64,000 nucleotides of DNA from Anodontia alba (GCA_964016985.1 OZ024827.1:53424684-53488683), one strand, 5' to 3'; shown: positions 1 to 11,771, counted from the stretch's first letter. The notes: generated by a model from the sequence alone, not told the origin. Translations and numbers: made by a program.

Positions 1-126
1 GGCCATCGAGGATTTCCGGCACGATTTTAGCTTTTTTTGATCTACAAGTCACCCCGATGCTTCCTAGCAAGATTGGAGTCAATTGGCCTTTCGGTTCAGG
101 AGAAGAAGCGAAAAATAGACTTTCAA
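1..126. repeat. Fragment of 145-bp tandem array (type A)
   Basis: This is the last part of one monomer of the 145-bp repeat that also fills 61985-63700 and 58370-59800. It is cut at 126/127 by the CAGGATGTCCAC end of a terminal-inverted-repeat element, at the same monomer position as at 18865/18866. Confidence 0.85.
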
Positions 127-867
127 CAGGATGTCCACAATTTGAGTAAAGCAAATTTCCCTGACTTTTCCCTGATTAAAATCAATTTTCCCTGACTAAC
201 ATTTTTGTATTCTGCACGTAAAGTTCTGACATCTGTTGGCCTCCTCCTCCCCTACAGCCAACCCTTTCCACCTTTTACACTACCAACTGTAATTGTATTA
301 CTCTTTATACATGTATTTTTATTTTTTATTTTTTTATTGTTTTTTTTTGTTTTGTTTTTCTTTGAATTTATTCTCTATTTTTATTTTTCTACATACATAC
401 ATATACATGTATTTTCAAAAGTTATTTATACTGTTGGATGAGTGCTTGAAATTAAATGCATACCATAATTCAGGGAGATCTGTTGGCCTCCTCCCCCAAA
501 GCCAACCCTTTCAACCTTTTTTACTACCAATTGCCATTGTATTACTCTTTATATTTTTATTTTATTTTATTTTATTTTTTTTTTTGGTTTTTCTTTGATT
601 TTGTTTTCTATTTTTCTTTTTCTACATACATACATGTACAAATCAGCTGACAAGTGAAAGTGTGTGCAAATTGGAAACAAAAACTAATCTGAGTTCATTC
701 TCAGTGAAGGAAAATAAATTTGTAATAGTTATTTATGATAATTTCATAAACACAAAAAAATTAGGCAATAATTTCCTCTCCAGGAAAAAAAGGAACAAGC
801 TAATATTCAGCTGTCTATAAACGGACTCAGCAACAAAATTCTGAAGGTGAAAACTTTAGTTATAGTA
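127..867. mobile_element. Left part of TIR element, copy 1 (non-coding)
   Basis: Begins CAGGATGTCCAC and carries a cluster of TTCCCTGAC motifs, then a T-rich stretch holding two diverged copies of a block of about 235 bp (starting near 229 and 478). It is nearly identical to 18866-19602, where the matching right end GTGGACACCCTG is present at 24243. No right end is seen for this copy before 12168. No transposase is visible. The short reading frames in the T-rich part are low-complexity artefacts. Confidence 0.7.
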
Positions 868-1660
868 ACAAGAGGGCCATGATGGCCCTGTAATGCTCAC
901 CTGAGCAACGTAGCACTTTACGAACCAATTCTAGAACTGATCAAGGCAAACATTCTGATCAAAGTTCAAAATGATTATATTAACAAGTAAGACAATGTAG
1001 AATGTCTAATGGACTGTGAAATAAAGGTCAAGATCAATATGGATGACTGCACTCAAGAAGCCATGCTAAGATGTATGCATGTACTAAGTATCACTGGCTG
1101 TAGGAGCAATAGTTACTGAGAAACTGATCTAAACACAAACACTTCACAAGTACCAAATATCACTCTGTAGAACCAATAATTACTGAGAAACTGACCTAAA
1201 TGGAAAACTTAAGAAAGTCACTGGACAGAAAAATATACATCACCTTGAAATCATCAAGACAAACATTTTGAGCAAGATTCATGATGATCACTTCAAAAAT
1301 GTGACCTCTAGAGCATCAACAAGGTTTTCCTTTGATTTGGCCAGGTGAACTAGTTTCTGATATCAAGTGACCCAGTTTTAAACTAGACCTAGAAATCATC
1401 AAGACAAACATTTTGAGCAATATTTATGATGATTATTTAAAAAATGTGACCTCTGGAGTGTTAACAGTTTTCTGCTGATTTGGTCTGGTGACCTAGTTTT
1501 TGACCCCATGTGACCCAGTTTCGAACTCGATCTAGAAATCATCAAGACAAACATTTTGAGCAAGATTCATGGTCAACATTTGTACCAAATAAGAGTCCTA
1601 CTGCTTCAGTGGTTTTGGAGGAGTTGTCATTTAAAAAAATTCCTTTTTTTTAAATTTAGT

Positions 1661-1847
1661 GTTGCCATGGCAACCAAACAAAACCGCCGCTGGTCAACAA
1701 ACACACAAACTGGGTAGACAATCATCTTATGATCATAACTGCCAAATAGGGTTCATATCATTTCAGTGGTTATGGAGAAAATGCAATTAAATCATTTTCC
1801 CATTTTCCCATTATAAGTGTAAGGGAGCTTTCTGTTGCCATGGCAAG
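1661..1847. promoter_or_regulatory. X-box-like palindromes in 318-bp array (part 1)
   Basis: GTTGCCATGGCAAC is exact at 1661-1674 and has one mismatch at 1834-1847. The 14-mer is a perfect palindrome and fits the RFX-factor X-box consensus. Binding is inferred from the motif only. Confidence 0.45.
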
Positions 1848-1964
1848 CAAACCAAGAGGCAGATAACCACAATTTTAGCTATTTTGAATTGCCCTTACCC
1901 AAGCAATATTTGTACCAAATTAGAGTCATATTGCTTCAGTGGTTTTGAAGGGGTTGTCATTTAA

Positions 1965-4638
1965 GGAAGTGTGCAGAGCATGAATTAGTGATCACCAACA
2001 CAGTCTTCCATCTACCAACTTGCAGAAAGACAACATGGATGCACCCTCGCTCCAAACACTGGCATCTCATTGACTATGTCATAGTGCAAAGGAAGGACAG
2101 ACAGGATGTCAGACTGACTAAAACTATGTGTGGTGCAGACTGTTGGACAGATCATAGGCTTGTTGTCAGCAAACTCAACCTGCGCATTCAGCCTGTACGA
2201 TGACCACAAGGCAAGAAGGTGCCAAAGAAATTAGATGTCTCCAAGCTGAAACAAGACAGCAAGAGGCAAGCATTCGTCAACGATCTCTGCAGCTGTTTAG
2301 ATGCACTGGAACACAGTTCAGAAGATGTAGATGAGAGCTGGACAGTCTTCAGAGACACCGTTCACTCTTCAGCAATGCATTCCCTAGGACCAGTATCTCG
2401 CAAACACCAAGATTGGTTTGATGAGAATGACAAAGAAATTCAGGGACTCCTTGAAGAGAAACACCAAAAACACAAGGCTTACCTCAGAAATACCAGCTCA
2501 GTATCTAGCAAGACTGCCTATTCAAACATATGCAAGACAGTTCAGACGAGGCTCAGAGACATGCAAGACTCCTGGCTGAGAAAAAAGGCTGATGAAATCC
2601 AGTCCTTTGCAGACAGAAAGGACATGAAAAAGTTCTTTGATGCACTCAAGACAGTATATGGTCCCCAGAGCTCAGGAACCACCCCACTCCTTAGTGCAGA
2701 TGGAACTAGTCTTCTGACTGACAAAGACGCTATCTTGAAAAGATGGGCTGAACACTTTGATGGTGTCCTTAATCGGCCATCATCTATCAATGATGAAGCT
2801 ATTAACAGACTACCACAGGTGGAATGTAATCCACTACTTGATGAGCTCCCAACTGTCTCTGAAACAGTGAAAGCAATAAAACTCCTGTCATCTGGCAAGG
2901 CTCCAGGATCAGATGCAATACCTGCAGAGATCTACAAAGCAGGAGGTCCTCCAGTTGCAGAGAAACTGACAGAGTTATTTCACATTATGTGGAGAAAAGA
3001 AGCCATCCCTCAAGAATTCAAGGATGCAATAATTATCCACCTATTCAAAAGGAAAGAGAATCCTCAAGTCTGTGACAATCATTGAGGCATCTCTTTATTG
3101 TCAATTGCTGGGAAGATTCTTGCTAGGGTCCTACTGAACCGATTGAATGAACACCTGGAACGGTCAGGGCTTCTACCAGAAAGCCAGTGTGGATTCAGGA
3201 AAAACAGAGGTACAATAGACATGATCTTCACAGCACAACAGCTTCAAGAAAAATGCCAGGAACAGAATGTGGACCTCTACATGACCTTTGTCGACCTTAC
3301 CAAAGCATTTGACACAGTCAGTTGTGAGAAACTTTGGAAAATTATGGCAAAGTTTGGTTGTCCTGCCAAATTCATAGCAATGGTGCGGCAGTTCCATGAT
3401 GGTATGCTTGCAAGGGTCCAAAATGATGGCGAGTTTTCTGATCCATTTCCTGTGACAAATGGAGTTAAGCAAGGCTGTGTACTAGCTTCAACACTGTTCA
3501 GCATGATGTTTTCTGCCATGCTTACAGATGCTTTCCAGGATGGTGACAATGGTATACCTATTAGGTATCGCTTTGACGGGAAACTTTTCAACCTAAGAAG
3601 GTTGCAAGCTAAATCTAAGGTGCAGACAGAGGGGCCAGACGAGTTCCTCTTTGCTGATGACATGGCAGAGAAAATGTAAAAAGTTGTGGATCAAGTATCT
3701 GATTCATGTGACAGCTATGATCTCACAATCAGCATCAAAAATACTGAGGTAGTATATCAGCCAGCATCTGGAAAGCCTTACAAGGAGCCTACCATCACAG
3801 TGAAAGGTCAACAACTGCAAGTGGTAGACAAGTTCACCTACCTTGGAAGCACATTGTCTAGAGTTGTGCACATTGATGATGAAGTCAATGCTAGAATTGC
3901 CAAAGCTAGTGCAGCATTTGGCCGGCTACGTGGAAGTATTTAGGACCGAAGTGGAATCAGACTTGACACAAAGCTGAAAGTATACAGATCGATAGTGCTG
4001 CCAACACTATTATACGCATGCGAAACTTGGACAGTTTACCAATGGCATGCCAAAAGACTGAACCACTTCCATACAAGCTGTCTTAGAAAACTTCTAAAGA
4101 TCAAGTGGCAAGACAGGATTCCAGACACAGAAGTCCTGAAAAGGGCAGGGATGCAGAGTATACATACTCTTCTGAAATTGGCACAGTTAAGATGGACAGG
4201 CCATGTTACCAGAATGCCTGATGAACGTTTGCCAAAGAAAATCCTCTATGGAGAACTTCAAGTAGGAAAACGCTCCCATGGTGGTCAGAAGAAGCGATAC
4301 AAGGACACCCTCAAAGCCTCCCTTAAAGACTTCAACATACCAACAGAGTCATGGGAACAGATTGCACAAGATCGTACAAAGTGGCGAGGCCTCATAAAAA
4401 GGGGAGCTGGTGAATACGAAGCAAAAAGAATCAGCAAAGCCAAGCAGAAACGTGTACAGCGGAAAGCCAGAGCTAAGGCATCACCAACAGAGCTTTCTTC
4501 CTCAGACCTCTCTTGTTCTATCTGCAACAGGCAGTTTAGAGCTAAGATTGGTCTCATCAGCCATCTAGGAACACACAAATAATAACACATCACACAGTTG
4601 ATTAGGATTGGTCATTGTCAGTAATGACAGATGAACAA
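1965..4638 (+). mobile_element. 5'-truncated APE-type LINE retrotransposon
   Basis: A non-LTR retrotransposon inserted into the 318-bp array. The 7-bp direct repeat CATTTAA flanks it at 1958-1964 and 4639-4645. The array resumes immediately after the second copy. The left part of the endonuclease and any ORF1 are missing, as expected from 5' truncation during target-primed reverse transcription. It has no obvious poly(A) and ends in a short untranslated tail after the stop at 4582. Confidence 0.9.
1967..4582 (+). pseudogene. LINE ORF2: endonuclease end, reverse transcriptase, C2H2 finger
   Basis: One reading frame runs the whole length with four in-frame stops (2201-2203 TGA, 3083-3085 TGA, 3677-3679 TAA, 3941-3943 TAG) and no frameshift. 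The first part is the end of an AP-like endonuclease (HWHLIDY, then WTDHRL). Reverse-transcriptase blocks follow: APGSDAIPAEIY, FVDLTKAFDTV, NGVKQGCVLA and the catalytic FADD (about 3650-3661). A single C2H2 zinc finger (C-x2-C-x12-H-x3-H) closes the protein at about 4513-4576. The domain order is that of a jockey/I/RTE-group ORF2; I do not assign a clade. Both TGA stops fit CGA-to-TGA decay. Confidence 0.9.
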
Positions 4639-4671
4639 CATTTAAAAAATTCCTTTTTTTTAAAATTTAAT

Positions 4672-4851
4672 GTTGCCATGGCAACCAAACAAAATGGCTG
4701 CTGGTCATAAAACACATAAACTGGATACACAATCATCAAATGATCATAACTGCCAAATATGGTTCACATCACTTCAGTGGTTATGGAGAAAATGCAATTA
4801 AATTATTTTTCCCATTATAAGTCTATGGGAGATTTCTGTTGCCATGGCAAC
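4672..4851. promoter_or_regulatory. X-box-like palindromes in 318-bp array (part 2)
   Basis: GTTGCCATGGCAAC is exact at 4672-4685 and at 4838-4851, lying between the two LINE insertions. Motif match only. Confidence 0.45.
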
Positions 4852-4986
4852 CAAACCAAGTGGCAGATAACCATAATTTTAGCTATTTGGAATAGCCCTT
4901 ATCCAAACAACATGTGAACCAAATTAGAGTCATACTGCTTCAGTGCTTTTGAAGGAGTTGTCATTTAAAAAATTCCTTTTGTTAAA

Positions 4987-7836
4987 TTTTTTTTTTTTTT
5001 TTTTTTTGAATCTAAATTTTATTTTGTAATTTCCCGTTACAAAACACCTTCTGAGATCCGGGTAATCTCAAAAGGGTCTCCAGTCCTTTCATACAACGTC
5101 ATTCTTCCCATATATTCATATGTGCACCACACTCATATTCATATTCACTCTCTGACAGTCTGGAGCCTGTCTTACAGAAAAAAGTAAAAAATTATATGTT
5201 GAAAGACCTTTACAATTTTTTGTGGTGCACCTCTCTCACTATCAATCGCACTACAATTTTATGGCAAGTTACAGAAGGAAATGTTAGGTTTCAATAAAAA
5301 TTTTCTAAGCATTGTTATTATACATATTTACACCAGTATCTCTCCATAAGATGATCGGCCTCAGAGATACAAAGTTTGGCTTAATTTTTTTTTTTTTATA
5401 TATCTCTGTGCATTATATTGAGATTTTTTGTCATTGTTTGTATGCTTTCTGTGGCCATATTCCAAAATATTGAGAAATACTGATGTAATCACAGTGGTAT
5501 CCTTATACAATACATATTAGATTCCCATTTTTGGTCTGGCAACCATTCCAACCGGGGTGGGGGATTGGGGAGGGGTGGGTGTTCAAACGGAAGGGGAACA
5601 TGGCAATTGTAGTGGGTGGGATTTGGTGAGGTCAGGAAATTGCTTGCACAGTAACTGTTAGAGTTGTTATATTTGTTCATTTAATCTAATGTATTCATTT
5701 TTTTTTTTTTTTTTTTTTTCTATATTATATAATATCATTTATTAATAACTCATACTGACTCCATTCTTTCTGAAATGTATCAAACACATTATTTTTGGTC
5801 GCAATATACTGGTGCACTTTATGCATGAATTTCAATTGTTTTTTAAAAGGATTGAGAAACAAAGATCGCTGTTTGCAGCGTGATACATATATGTAATATT
5901 TGGCATAAAGAATAATGAATTTGATAGCTTTAGGATAAACATGCTTCCCCTGTTTACCAAACATGAAAAACTCCTCTGTAACAATGTAATTCAAGTCATA
6001 AGACCTTAACCATTCAAGTAACTCTTTGATAAACTGTTTGGTGCATTTGCACTGCCATAGCAAAAAGTATTATAGTTTCATTATTTTGTCCACAGAAGGA
6101 ACATGTTGCATTGTTTCTCAGTTTCATTTGATGAAGAAGTTTATTAGTAATTAATATATTATGATTAATGCTGACCTGAAACCAAACCAGTGCTGGGTAT
6201 TTTGTAATAGTAAAAGGGAAGCTATATATCTGTATCCAGTCTTCTTGTGAAAAACTGTATACCTTGTTCCAGGAAATTTTCCCTGTTGGAACTTCTTTAT
6301 TTTCATTTAAAATGTCGTATGTTACTTTTGATCCATTATGTTGTATTAAAGATGAAACATGACTAGGAATAAAAGGGGATTTTTCTTTATGGGTTATGTT
6401 GACCTTAATTTCTTTAAGATATGATTTTATTGCCCTAATAGTTCCATGATATACGAGGGTATTAGGATGTATTCCTGTAATGTCTTTGAACTCCTCATAG
6501 GTGTAAAATTCTCCATTATCTTTAATTAAATCATTTATATATTTAATTCCAATCTGAAACCATGTGCTGTAATAAATATATGACCCTCCTATTTTTACAT
6601 TTTCATTATAAAATAATGGACTTTTTAGCACTTGCTCCTGTTTAGAATACTTTACCTTGTTAATATTTATGAAAGACTGCAACACATCTTTCCAAAATTT
6701 GTTTTGCATCTTACTAATAATCTTTTCAATATACTTAGTCCCACATGCAGCCAAGTTTTTCATATCCATTTCTAATTTGATAAAATTTTGCCATTTACAA
6801 TCACTTAGTAAGAGCCTCCTGATCCATGTTGATTTAAGGGCTCCCATTAAAGCATTTAAATTTAGCATTTTTAACCCGCCTTCACAATATTGTTTTGTAA
6901 CTATAGTTGTTTTGATTTTACTTGGCTTTTTGTTCCACAAGAAGCTGTACAGAATGTTATTAATGTAATCTACAACTGCTTGATTTGGATTAGGCAGAGC
7001 TATAAATAAATGGTTAAATACTGATATCATGAATGTTTTGATTACTGTGATTTTCCCCAAGGGTGTCATCAACCTTTTATTCCATATGTTAGTTAAATTT
7101 TCTAACTGTTGTATTTTTATTGTATAGTTTTCTTTAATCATCTGGTTTAGGTCAACATTAAAAATTATTCCTAAAATTTTAAATTTACTGCTTCCCCAAG
7201 AAAGTTTCCATTTAGTTTTGATTGCGCTTGTGCTATGCTTTTTTGAGCCAATCCATACAACTTGTGTCTTATCAAAATTAATCTTAAGACCTGATACATT
7301 TGCAAACTTGTCCAGTTCTGTTAATGTACAGTTTAGGGCATCTGATGATCCATCTAAAAATATAGATGTATCATCTGCATATTGTGAGATTTTGAACTCC
7401 GTGTCATGAATTTTTATGCCTTTTATTTTACTGTTTTGTCTGATTTTAATAGCCAAAAACTCAGCACATATTATGAAAATGTAAGGTGAAAGACGGTCAC
7501 CTTGGCGGCATCCACGTCCTATTCTAAAAGATTCTGACATAAATCCACATTGAATAACTGATGAAGTAATGTTACTATAAAAAGTCTCTATCCATCTACA
7601 TATTGATGGGCCAAAGTTTAAGAATTTCAGTACTTTTTGAATAAATGACCAAGATAAAGAATCAAATGCTTTTTCAAAATCAATGAGTAAAAGTAAACCA
7701 GGTATATTATTTTGCTCTGTGTAATTCATCAGATCGTATATTAAACGTGTGTTTTCTCCTATGTACCTTCCCTTTATAAATCCTGTTTGATCTTTACAGA
7801 TTATTATGTCTAAGACTTGTTTCAACCTGTTTGCTA
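4987..7836 (-). mobile_element. 5'-truncated L1/Tx1-like LINE
   Basis: Minus-strand non-LTR retrotransposon flanked by the 9-bp direct repeat TTTGTTAAA (4978-4986 and 7837-7845). A T-run at the left edge is its poly(A) tail. A second T-run at 5698-5719 lies just after the coding end, so 4987-5697 is read as 3' untranslated sequence. The 318-bp array continues on both sides. Only the reverse-transcriptase half and C-terminus survive. Confidence 0.88.
5725..7836 (-). pseudogene. L1-like ORF2 reverse transcriptase, frameshifted
   Basis: An open frame of about 600 codons (7825 down to about 6014) carries GFIKGRYIGENTRL, DFEKAFDSLSW, GCRQGDRLSPYIF and the catalytic YADD, all typical of L1/Tx1-type reverse transcriptases. 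A cysteine pair (CSFC) starts a knuckle-like motif. The frame then breaks near 6040-6060, and the rest (WQCKCTKQF onward) continues in a second frame to 5725. The endonuclease and ORF1 are absent because of 5' truncation. This is a dead copy. Confidence 0.88.
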
Positions 7837-7853
7837 TTTGTTAAAAATTTAAT

Positions 7854-8346
7854 GTTGCCATGGCAATCAAACAAAATGGCCGCTGATCAAACACATAAAC
7901 TGGGTAGGCAATCATCAAATCATCATAACTACCAAATATGGTTCACATCACCTCAGTGGTTACGGACAAAATGCAATTTAACCATTTTCCCATTATCAGT
8001 CTATGGGAGATTTCTGTTGCCTTGGCAACCAAACCAAGCAGATCACCATAATTTTAGCTATTTTGGATTGCCCTTACCCAAGCAACATTTGTACCGAATT
8101 AGAGTCATACTGCTTCAGTGGTTTTGAAGGAGTTGTCATTTAAAAAATTCCTTTTTCAGAATTGAATGTTGCCATGGCAACCAAACAAAATGGCCACTGG
8201 TCATAAAACACATAAACTGGGTAGACAATCATCAGATGACCATGACTGCCAAATATGGTTCACAGCACTTCAGTAGTTATGGAGAAAATTCAATTTAACC
8301 ATTTTACCATTATAAGTCTATGGGAGCTATCTGTTGCCATGGCAAC
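7854..8346. promoter_or_regulatory. X-box-like palindromes in 318-bp array (part 3)
   Basis: GTTGCCATGGCAAC is exact at 8168-8181 and 8333-8346, with one mismatch at 7854-7867 and at 8016-8029. Spacing within a unit is about 162-165 bp. AAAATGGCCGC at 7873-7883 also fits the YY1 consensus. Confidence 0.45.
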
Positions 8347-8568
8347 CAAACCAAGAGCCAGATCACCATAATTTTAGCTATTTTTAAATGCTCCTATCAA
8401 AGTTACATTCTTACCAAATTAGGGACAAATCACATCAGTGGCTTTGGAGGAGTTGTCGTTTGAAAGTGTTAACGGACGGATGGACTGACGCATGGGCGCT
8501 CGGATGGACAGACAACAGACAAAAAATGATCACTACAGCTCATCCTGAGCATAGCTCAGGTGAGCTTA

Positions 8569-8734
8569 AAACATAAATATTACACGGTTCACCAAAAAAC
8601 TCCACTACCCAATAATTCCAGTAAATTCAGTACCTTTTATGAAGTCAAGAAAAGGAGGCAAAGAATTTTACATGATTCTTTTAACAAAAATGAAGATAAA
8701 CCTACATGACAACAAAAAACTATAAATAATATAG
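8569..8734. other. Short unique AT-rich spacer
   Basis: Lies between two family-1 elements. No coding or structural signal is seen. Confidence 0.6.
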
Positions 8735-10526
8735 ACAAGAGGGCCATGATGGCCCTGTAATGCTCACCTGAGCAACATAGCACTTTGAGAGCCTGATCTA
8801 GAACTGATCAAGGCAAACATTCTGATCCAAGTTCAAAATGATTATAACAAAGTTTTCGTCTGATTTGGCCCGGTGACCTAGTTTTTGATACCAAGTGACC
8901 CAGTTTCGAACTTGACCTAGAACTCATCAAGACAAACATTTTGTGCAAGATTCATGATGATTGCTTGAAAAATGTGACCGCTAGAGTGATAACAAGATTT
9001 TACGCTGATTTGGCCAGGTGACCTATTTTTGACCCCAGGTGTTCCAGTTTCGAACTTGACCTAGAAATCATCAAGACAAACATTTTGAGCCAGATTCATG
9101 ATGATTGTTTCAAAAATGTGACCGCTAGAGTGTTAACAAGGTTTTCTGCTGATTTGGCCCGGTGACCTAGTTTTTGACCCCAAGTGACCCAGTTTCAAAC
9201 ATATCATAGAACTCATCAAGACAAACATTTTGAGCAAGATTCATGATAATTGCTTCAAAAATGTGACCGCTAGAGTGTTAACAAGGTTTTCTGCTGATTT
9301 GGCCCGGTGACCTAGTTTTTGATACCAAGTGACCAAGTTTCGAACCTGACCTAGAAATCATCAAGACAAACATTTTGAGCAAGATTCATGATTATTGCTT
9401 CAAAAATGTGACCGCTAGAGTGTTAACAAGGTTTTCTGCTTATTTGGGCCGGTGACCTAGTTTTTGACTCCAAGTGACCCAGTTTCGAACTCGACCTATA
9501 AATCATCAAGACAAACATTTCGAGCAAGATTCATGATGATTGCTTCAAAAATGTGACCGCTAGAGTGTTAACAAGGTTTTCTGCTGATCTGGCCAGGTGA
9601 CCTAGTTTTTGACCCCAAGTGACCCAGTTTCAAACTTGACCTAGAAATCATCAAGACAAACATATTGAGCAAGATTCATGATGATTGCTTCAAAATTGTG
9701 ACCGCTAGAGTGTTAACAAGATTTTCTGCTGATCTGGCCAGGTGACCTAGTTTTTGACCCCAGGTGACCCAGTTTCGAACTTGACCTAGAATTCATCAAG
9801 ACAAACATAATGAGCAAGATTCATGATGATTGCTTCAAAAATGTGACCCCTAGAGTGTTAACAAGGTTTTCTGCTGATCTGGCCCTGTGACCTAGTTTTT
9901 GATCCCAAGTGACCCAGTTTCGAACTTGACCTAGAAATCATCAAGACAAACATATTGAGCAAGATTCATGATGATTGCTTAAAAAATGTGACTGCTAGAG
10001 TGTTAACAAGGTTTTCTGCTGATCTGGCCAGGTGACCTAGTTTTTGACCCCAGGTGACCCAGTTTCGAACTTGACCTAGAAATCATCAAGACAAATATAT
10101 TGAGCAAGATTCATGATGATTGCTTCAAAAATGTGACCGCTAGGGTGTTAACAAGGTTTTCTGCTGATCTGGCCCGGTGACCTAGTTTTTGACCCCAAGT
10201 GACCCAGTTTCGAACTTGACCTAGATTTAATAGAGGCAAACATTTTGAGCAAGTTTCATCAAGATTGGGTCAAAACTATGACCAGTAGAGTGTTAACAAG
10301 TTTTTCCTTTGATTTGACCTGGTGACCTAGTTTTTGACCCTAAGTAACCCAGTATCGAACTTGACCTAGATTTCATAGAGGCAAACATTCTGACTAAGTT
10401 TCATCAAGATTGGGTCAAAACTGTGACCTCTAGAGTGTTAACAAACTAATTGTTGACGACGAACGACGGACGACGGACATAGGGTGATGACAATAGCTCA
10501 CCCTGAGCTTTTGCTCAGGTGAGCTA
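8735..10526. mobile_element. Family-1 element with clean 145-bp array (type B)
   Basis: The left end is ACAAG plus the hairpin AGGGCCATGATGGCCCT, then GCTCACCTGAGCAA. The right end is AGCTCACCCTGAGC-TTT-TGCTCAGGTGAGCTA. Between them is an uninterrupted array of about 11 monomers and a GACGACGAACGACGGACGAC strip. This is the cleanest full-length member in the window (1792 bp) and encodes no protein. Confidence 0.85.
8841..10441. repeat. 145-bp tandem array, type B
   Basis: The phrase TGTTAACAAG (or its variant) recurs at 9131, 9276, 9421, 9566, 9711, 9856, 10001, 10146, 10291 and 10436, exactly 145 bp apart each time. Each monomer holds several TGACC half-site-like motifs (GTGACCTAG, TTTGACCCC, AAGTGACCC, TTGACCTAG). 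The last two monomers diverge in sequence but keep the length. Confidence 0.95.
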
Positions 10527-10940
10527 AAAAAGAAACTTGGAAGAACATACATGATGCTTCCTTTCAATTATTTACAAGACAAAATATTTAGACGTAAACG
10601 TCTAAGTACCGATGCAAATTTTGTTCATGTTTGCTTAAAGATATGGAACAAGGGTATACTAAAGTTTAACAAATTTTCAATGAAACTGGTAAAAAAGAAA
10701 ACTAATGTGATTCTTTAACACATGCTTTTATTAAGCTTTATGAAATTTCTTATCAAGCAATATGCAAATCCTAGTCATTTTGGGATCTCAACAAGATTTA
10801 TTTTATACATTTTTATTTTAAAAAACATGCCAGAACTTAAATAAATTAACCAGATCTTATCTAGAAGCTTATTTTAGCATGCATCAGATGTTAATATGTT
10901 TGAACTTTTTAAGTATATGAATGGATCCTTTTTCTTTCAG
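10527..10940. other. Unique AT-rich sequence, probably intron
   Basis: Lies just upstream of a predicted splice acceptor at 10940. No repeat family or coding frame is recognised. It holds the small palindrome GACGTAAACGTC near 10592. Confidence 0.5.
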
Positions 10941-11021
10941 TCCATGAATGGTGTGGGTTTTCAGATTTTAGCATACAAATCTATACCAAAATCACCAGTA
11001 GATACTCCCCAACCACCCGAG
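10941..11021 (+). CDS. Penultimate coding exon of an unrecognised host gene
   Basis: A pyrimidine-rich acceptor (TTTCTTTCAG) precedes and a donor (GAG|GTGTGAGT) follows an open frame of exactly 27 codons. It starts SMNGVGFQILAYKS and ends DTPQPPE. Both boundaries fall between codons, so it joins in frame with the exon at 11124-11186. The protein is not one I recognise. The tail is rich in proline, serine and lysine and looks disordered. Upstream exons would lie to the left and are not found among the repeats. An alternative is a chance exon-like match, but the in-frame join to a second acceptor and stop argues against that. Confidence 0.6.
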
Positions 11022-11123
11022 GTGTGAGTCTTAAACATAAACTTTGTTTATCATTTTGTATGCTTATTCTTTAGACTCTTAACATTGAAATGCGTACCAC
11101 GGTTTTACTTTATTTCTCCATAG

Positions 11124-11186
11124 TTTCTGATACAGGAGCCTTTAGTTAGACCCAAGTCTGCTGCAGTAAAACGGGAAGTGAAATAA
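11124..11186 (+). CDS. Last coding exon of the same unrecognised gene
   Basis: The acceptor TATTTCTCCATAG is followed by 20 codons and a TAA stop. The segment reads FLIQEPLVRPKSAAVKREVK, a basic C-terminus. The join to the previous exon keeps the frame across a 102-bp intron with canonical GT-AG ends. AATAAA at 11215-11220 is a possible polyadenylation signal 29 bp after the stop. VKRE resembles a sumoylation motif, which is only a pattern match. Confidence 0.6.
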   Translation, partial: FLIQEPLVRPKSAAVKREVK

Positions 11187-11590
11187 ATCACCAACAACAT
11201 AAACACAGAACAATAATAAACCACAACAAAAGAACCTATTTGGAATGGTCAGTTATAAACCTCGCCCTCAACTTTCACTGTAGTTCAAACACTTATTTGT
11301 GCAGCTCGTTGAGGGATCTTCTAACTCATTGTGCAATTGTGCAATCTCGCCAGAACCTTAGCTAGTTGCTCATACTATCATTCTCAGCCAAACAACCAGG
11401 TCCTAGCCCTCTGAGTGTCTCAACATGCACATTCAAAGTTAGACATTACTGAAATCAACAAATTAATAGCTTGGATGAAAAGTCAAACACTGGTGTTCCC
11501 GACAGATACAAACACTTAAATGCGTTGGTGAAACGTCACACATCAATGATTCCAGCAAATATGAAAAATCCTCTGTGAGCTAATTGAACA
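11187..11590. other. Probable 3' UTR and downstream unique DNA
   Basis: Starts after the stop codon of the two-exon gene, with AATAAA at 11215-11220. No repeat or coding signal is recognised. Confidence 0.4.
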
Positions 11591-11748
11591 GAGCGCAGTT
11601 TGGTAGGTTTGAATATGACTTCAAGGTGTAACGGAACAAATAGTATTCAAGGAGACAATCAGATTAGGTTGAAAACATAACCTAATATGCAAATTTAGGC
11701 TTTGGGACTACAGGTCATATTCGAACTTACCAAATTGCACTCTGCGCT
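11591..11748. repeat. Imperfect inverted repeat (foldback, about 30-bp arms)
   Basis: The left arm at 11591-11619 (GCGCAGTTTGGTAGG, then GAATATGAC) pairs with the right arm at 11714-11748 (GTCATATTCGAACTTACC, then CTGCGCT), leaving a loop of about 95 nt. It could be a small foldback element or a transcript hairpin of the upstream gene's 3' region. Confidence 0.6.
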
Positions 11749-11771
11749 AATCAAACACACTTCCATACATA

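Larger units (their letters stand above)
868..8568. mobile_element. Family-1 TSD-free element, split by two LINEs
   Basis: The left end is ACAAG followed by the hairpin AGGGCCATGATGGCCCT and GCTCACCTGAGCAA. The right end is AGCTCATCCTGAGC-AT-AGCTCAGGTGAGCT near 8537-8566. Removing LINEs 1965-4638 and 4987-7836 leaves an element of about 2.2 kb. Inside are a leader shared with 15085 and 19603, then a tandem array of about 318 bp carrying the palindrome GTTGCCATGGCAAC, then a GGACGGATGGAC strip. No protein is encoded by the element itself. Confidence 0.8.

Noticed and set aside
205..650. Hydrophobic F/Y-rich frames suggesting membrane proteins (also 19031-19393)
   Set aside because: They are translations of T-rich low-complexity DNA inside a transposable element.
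8841..10441. CRISPR-like regular array
   Set aside because: The whole 145-bp unit repeats with no unique spacers, the setting is a eukaryotic mobile element and no cas genes are present.
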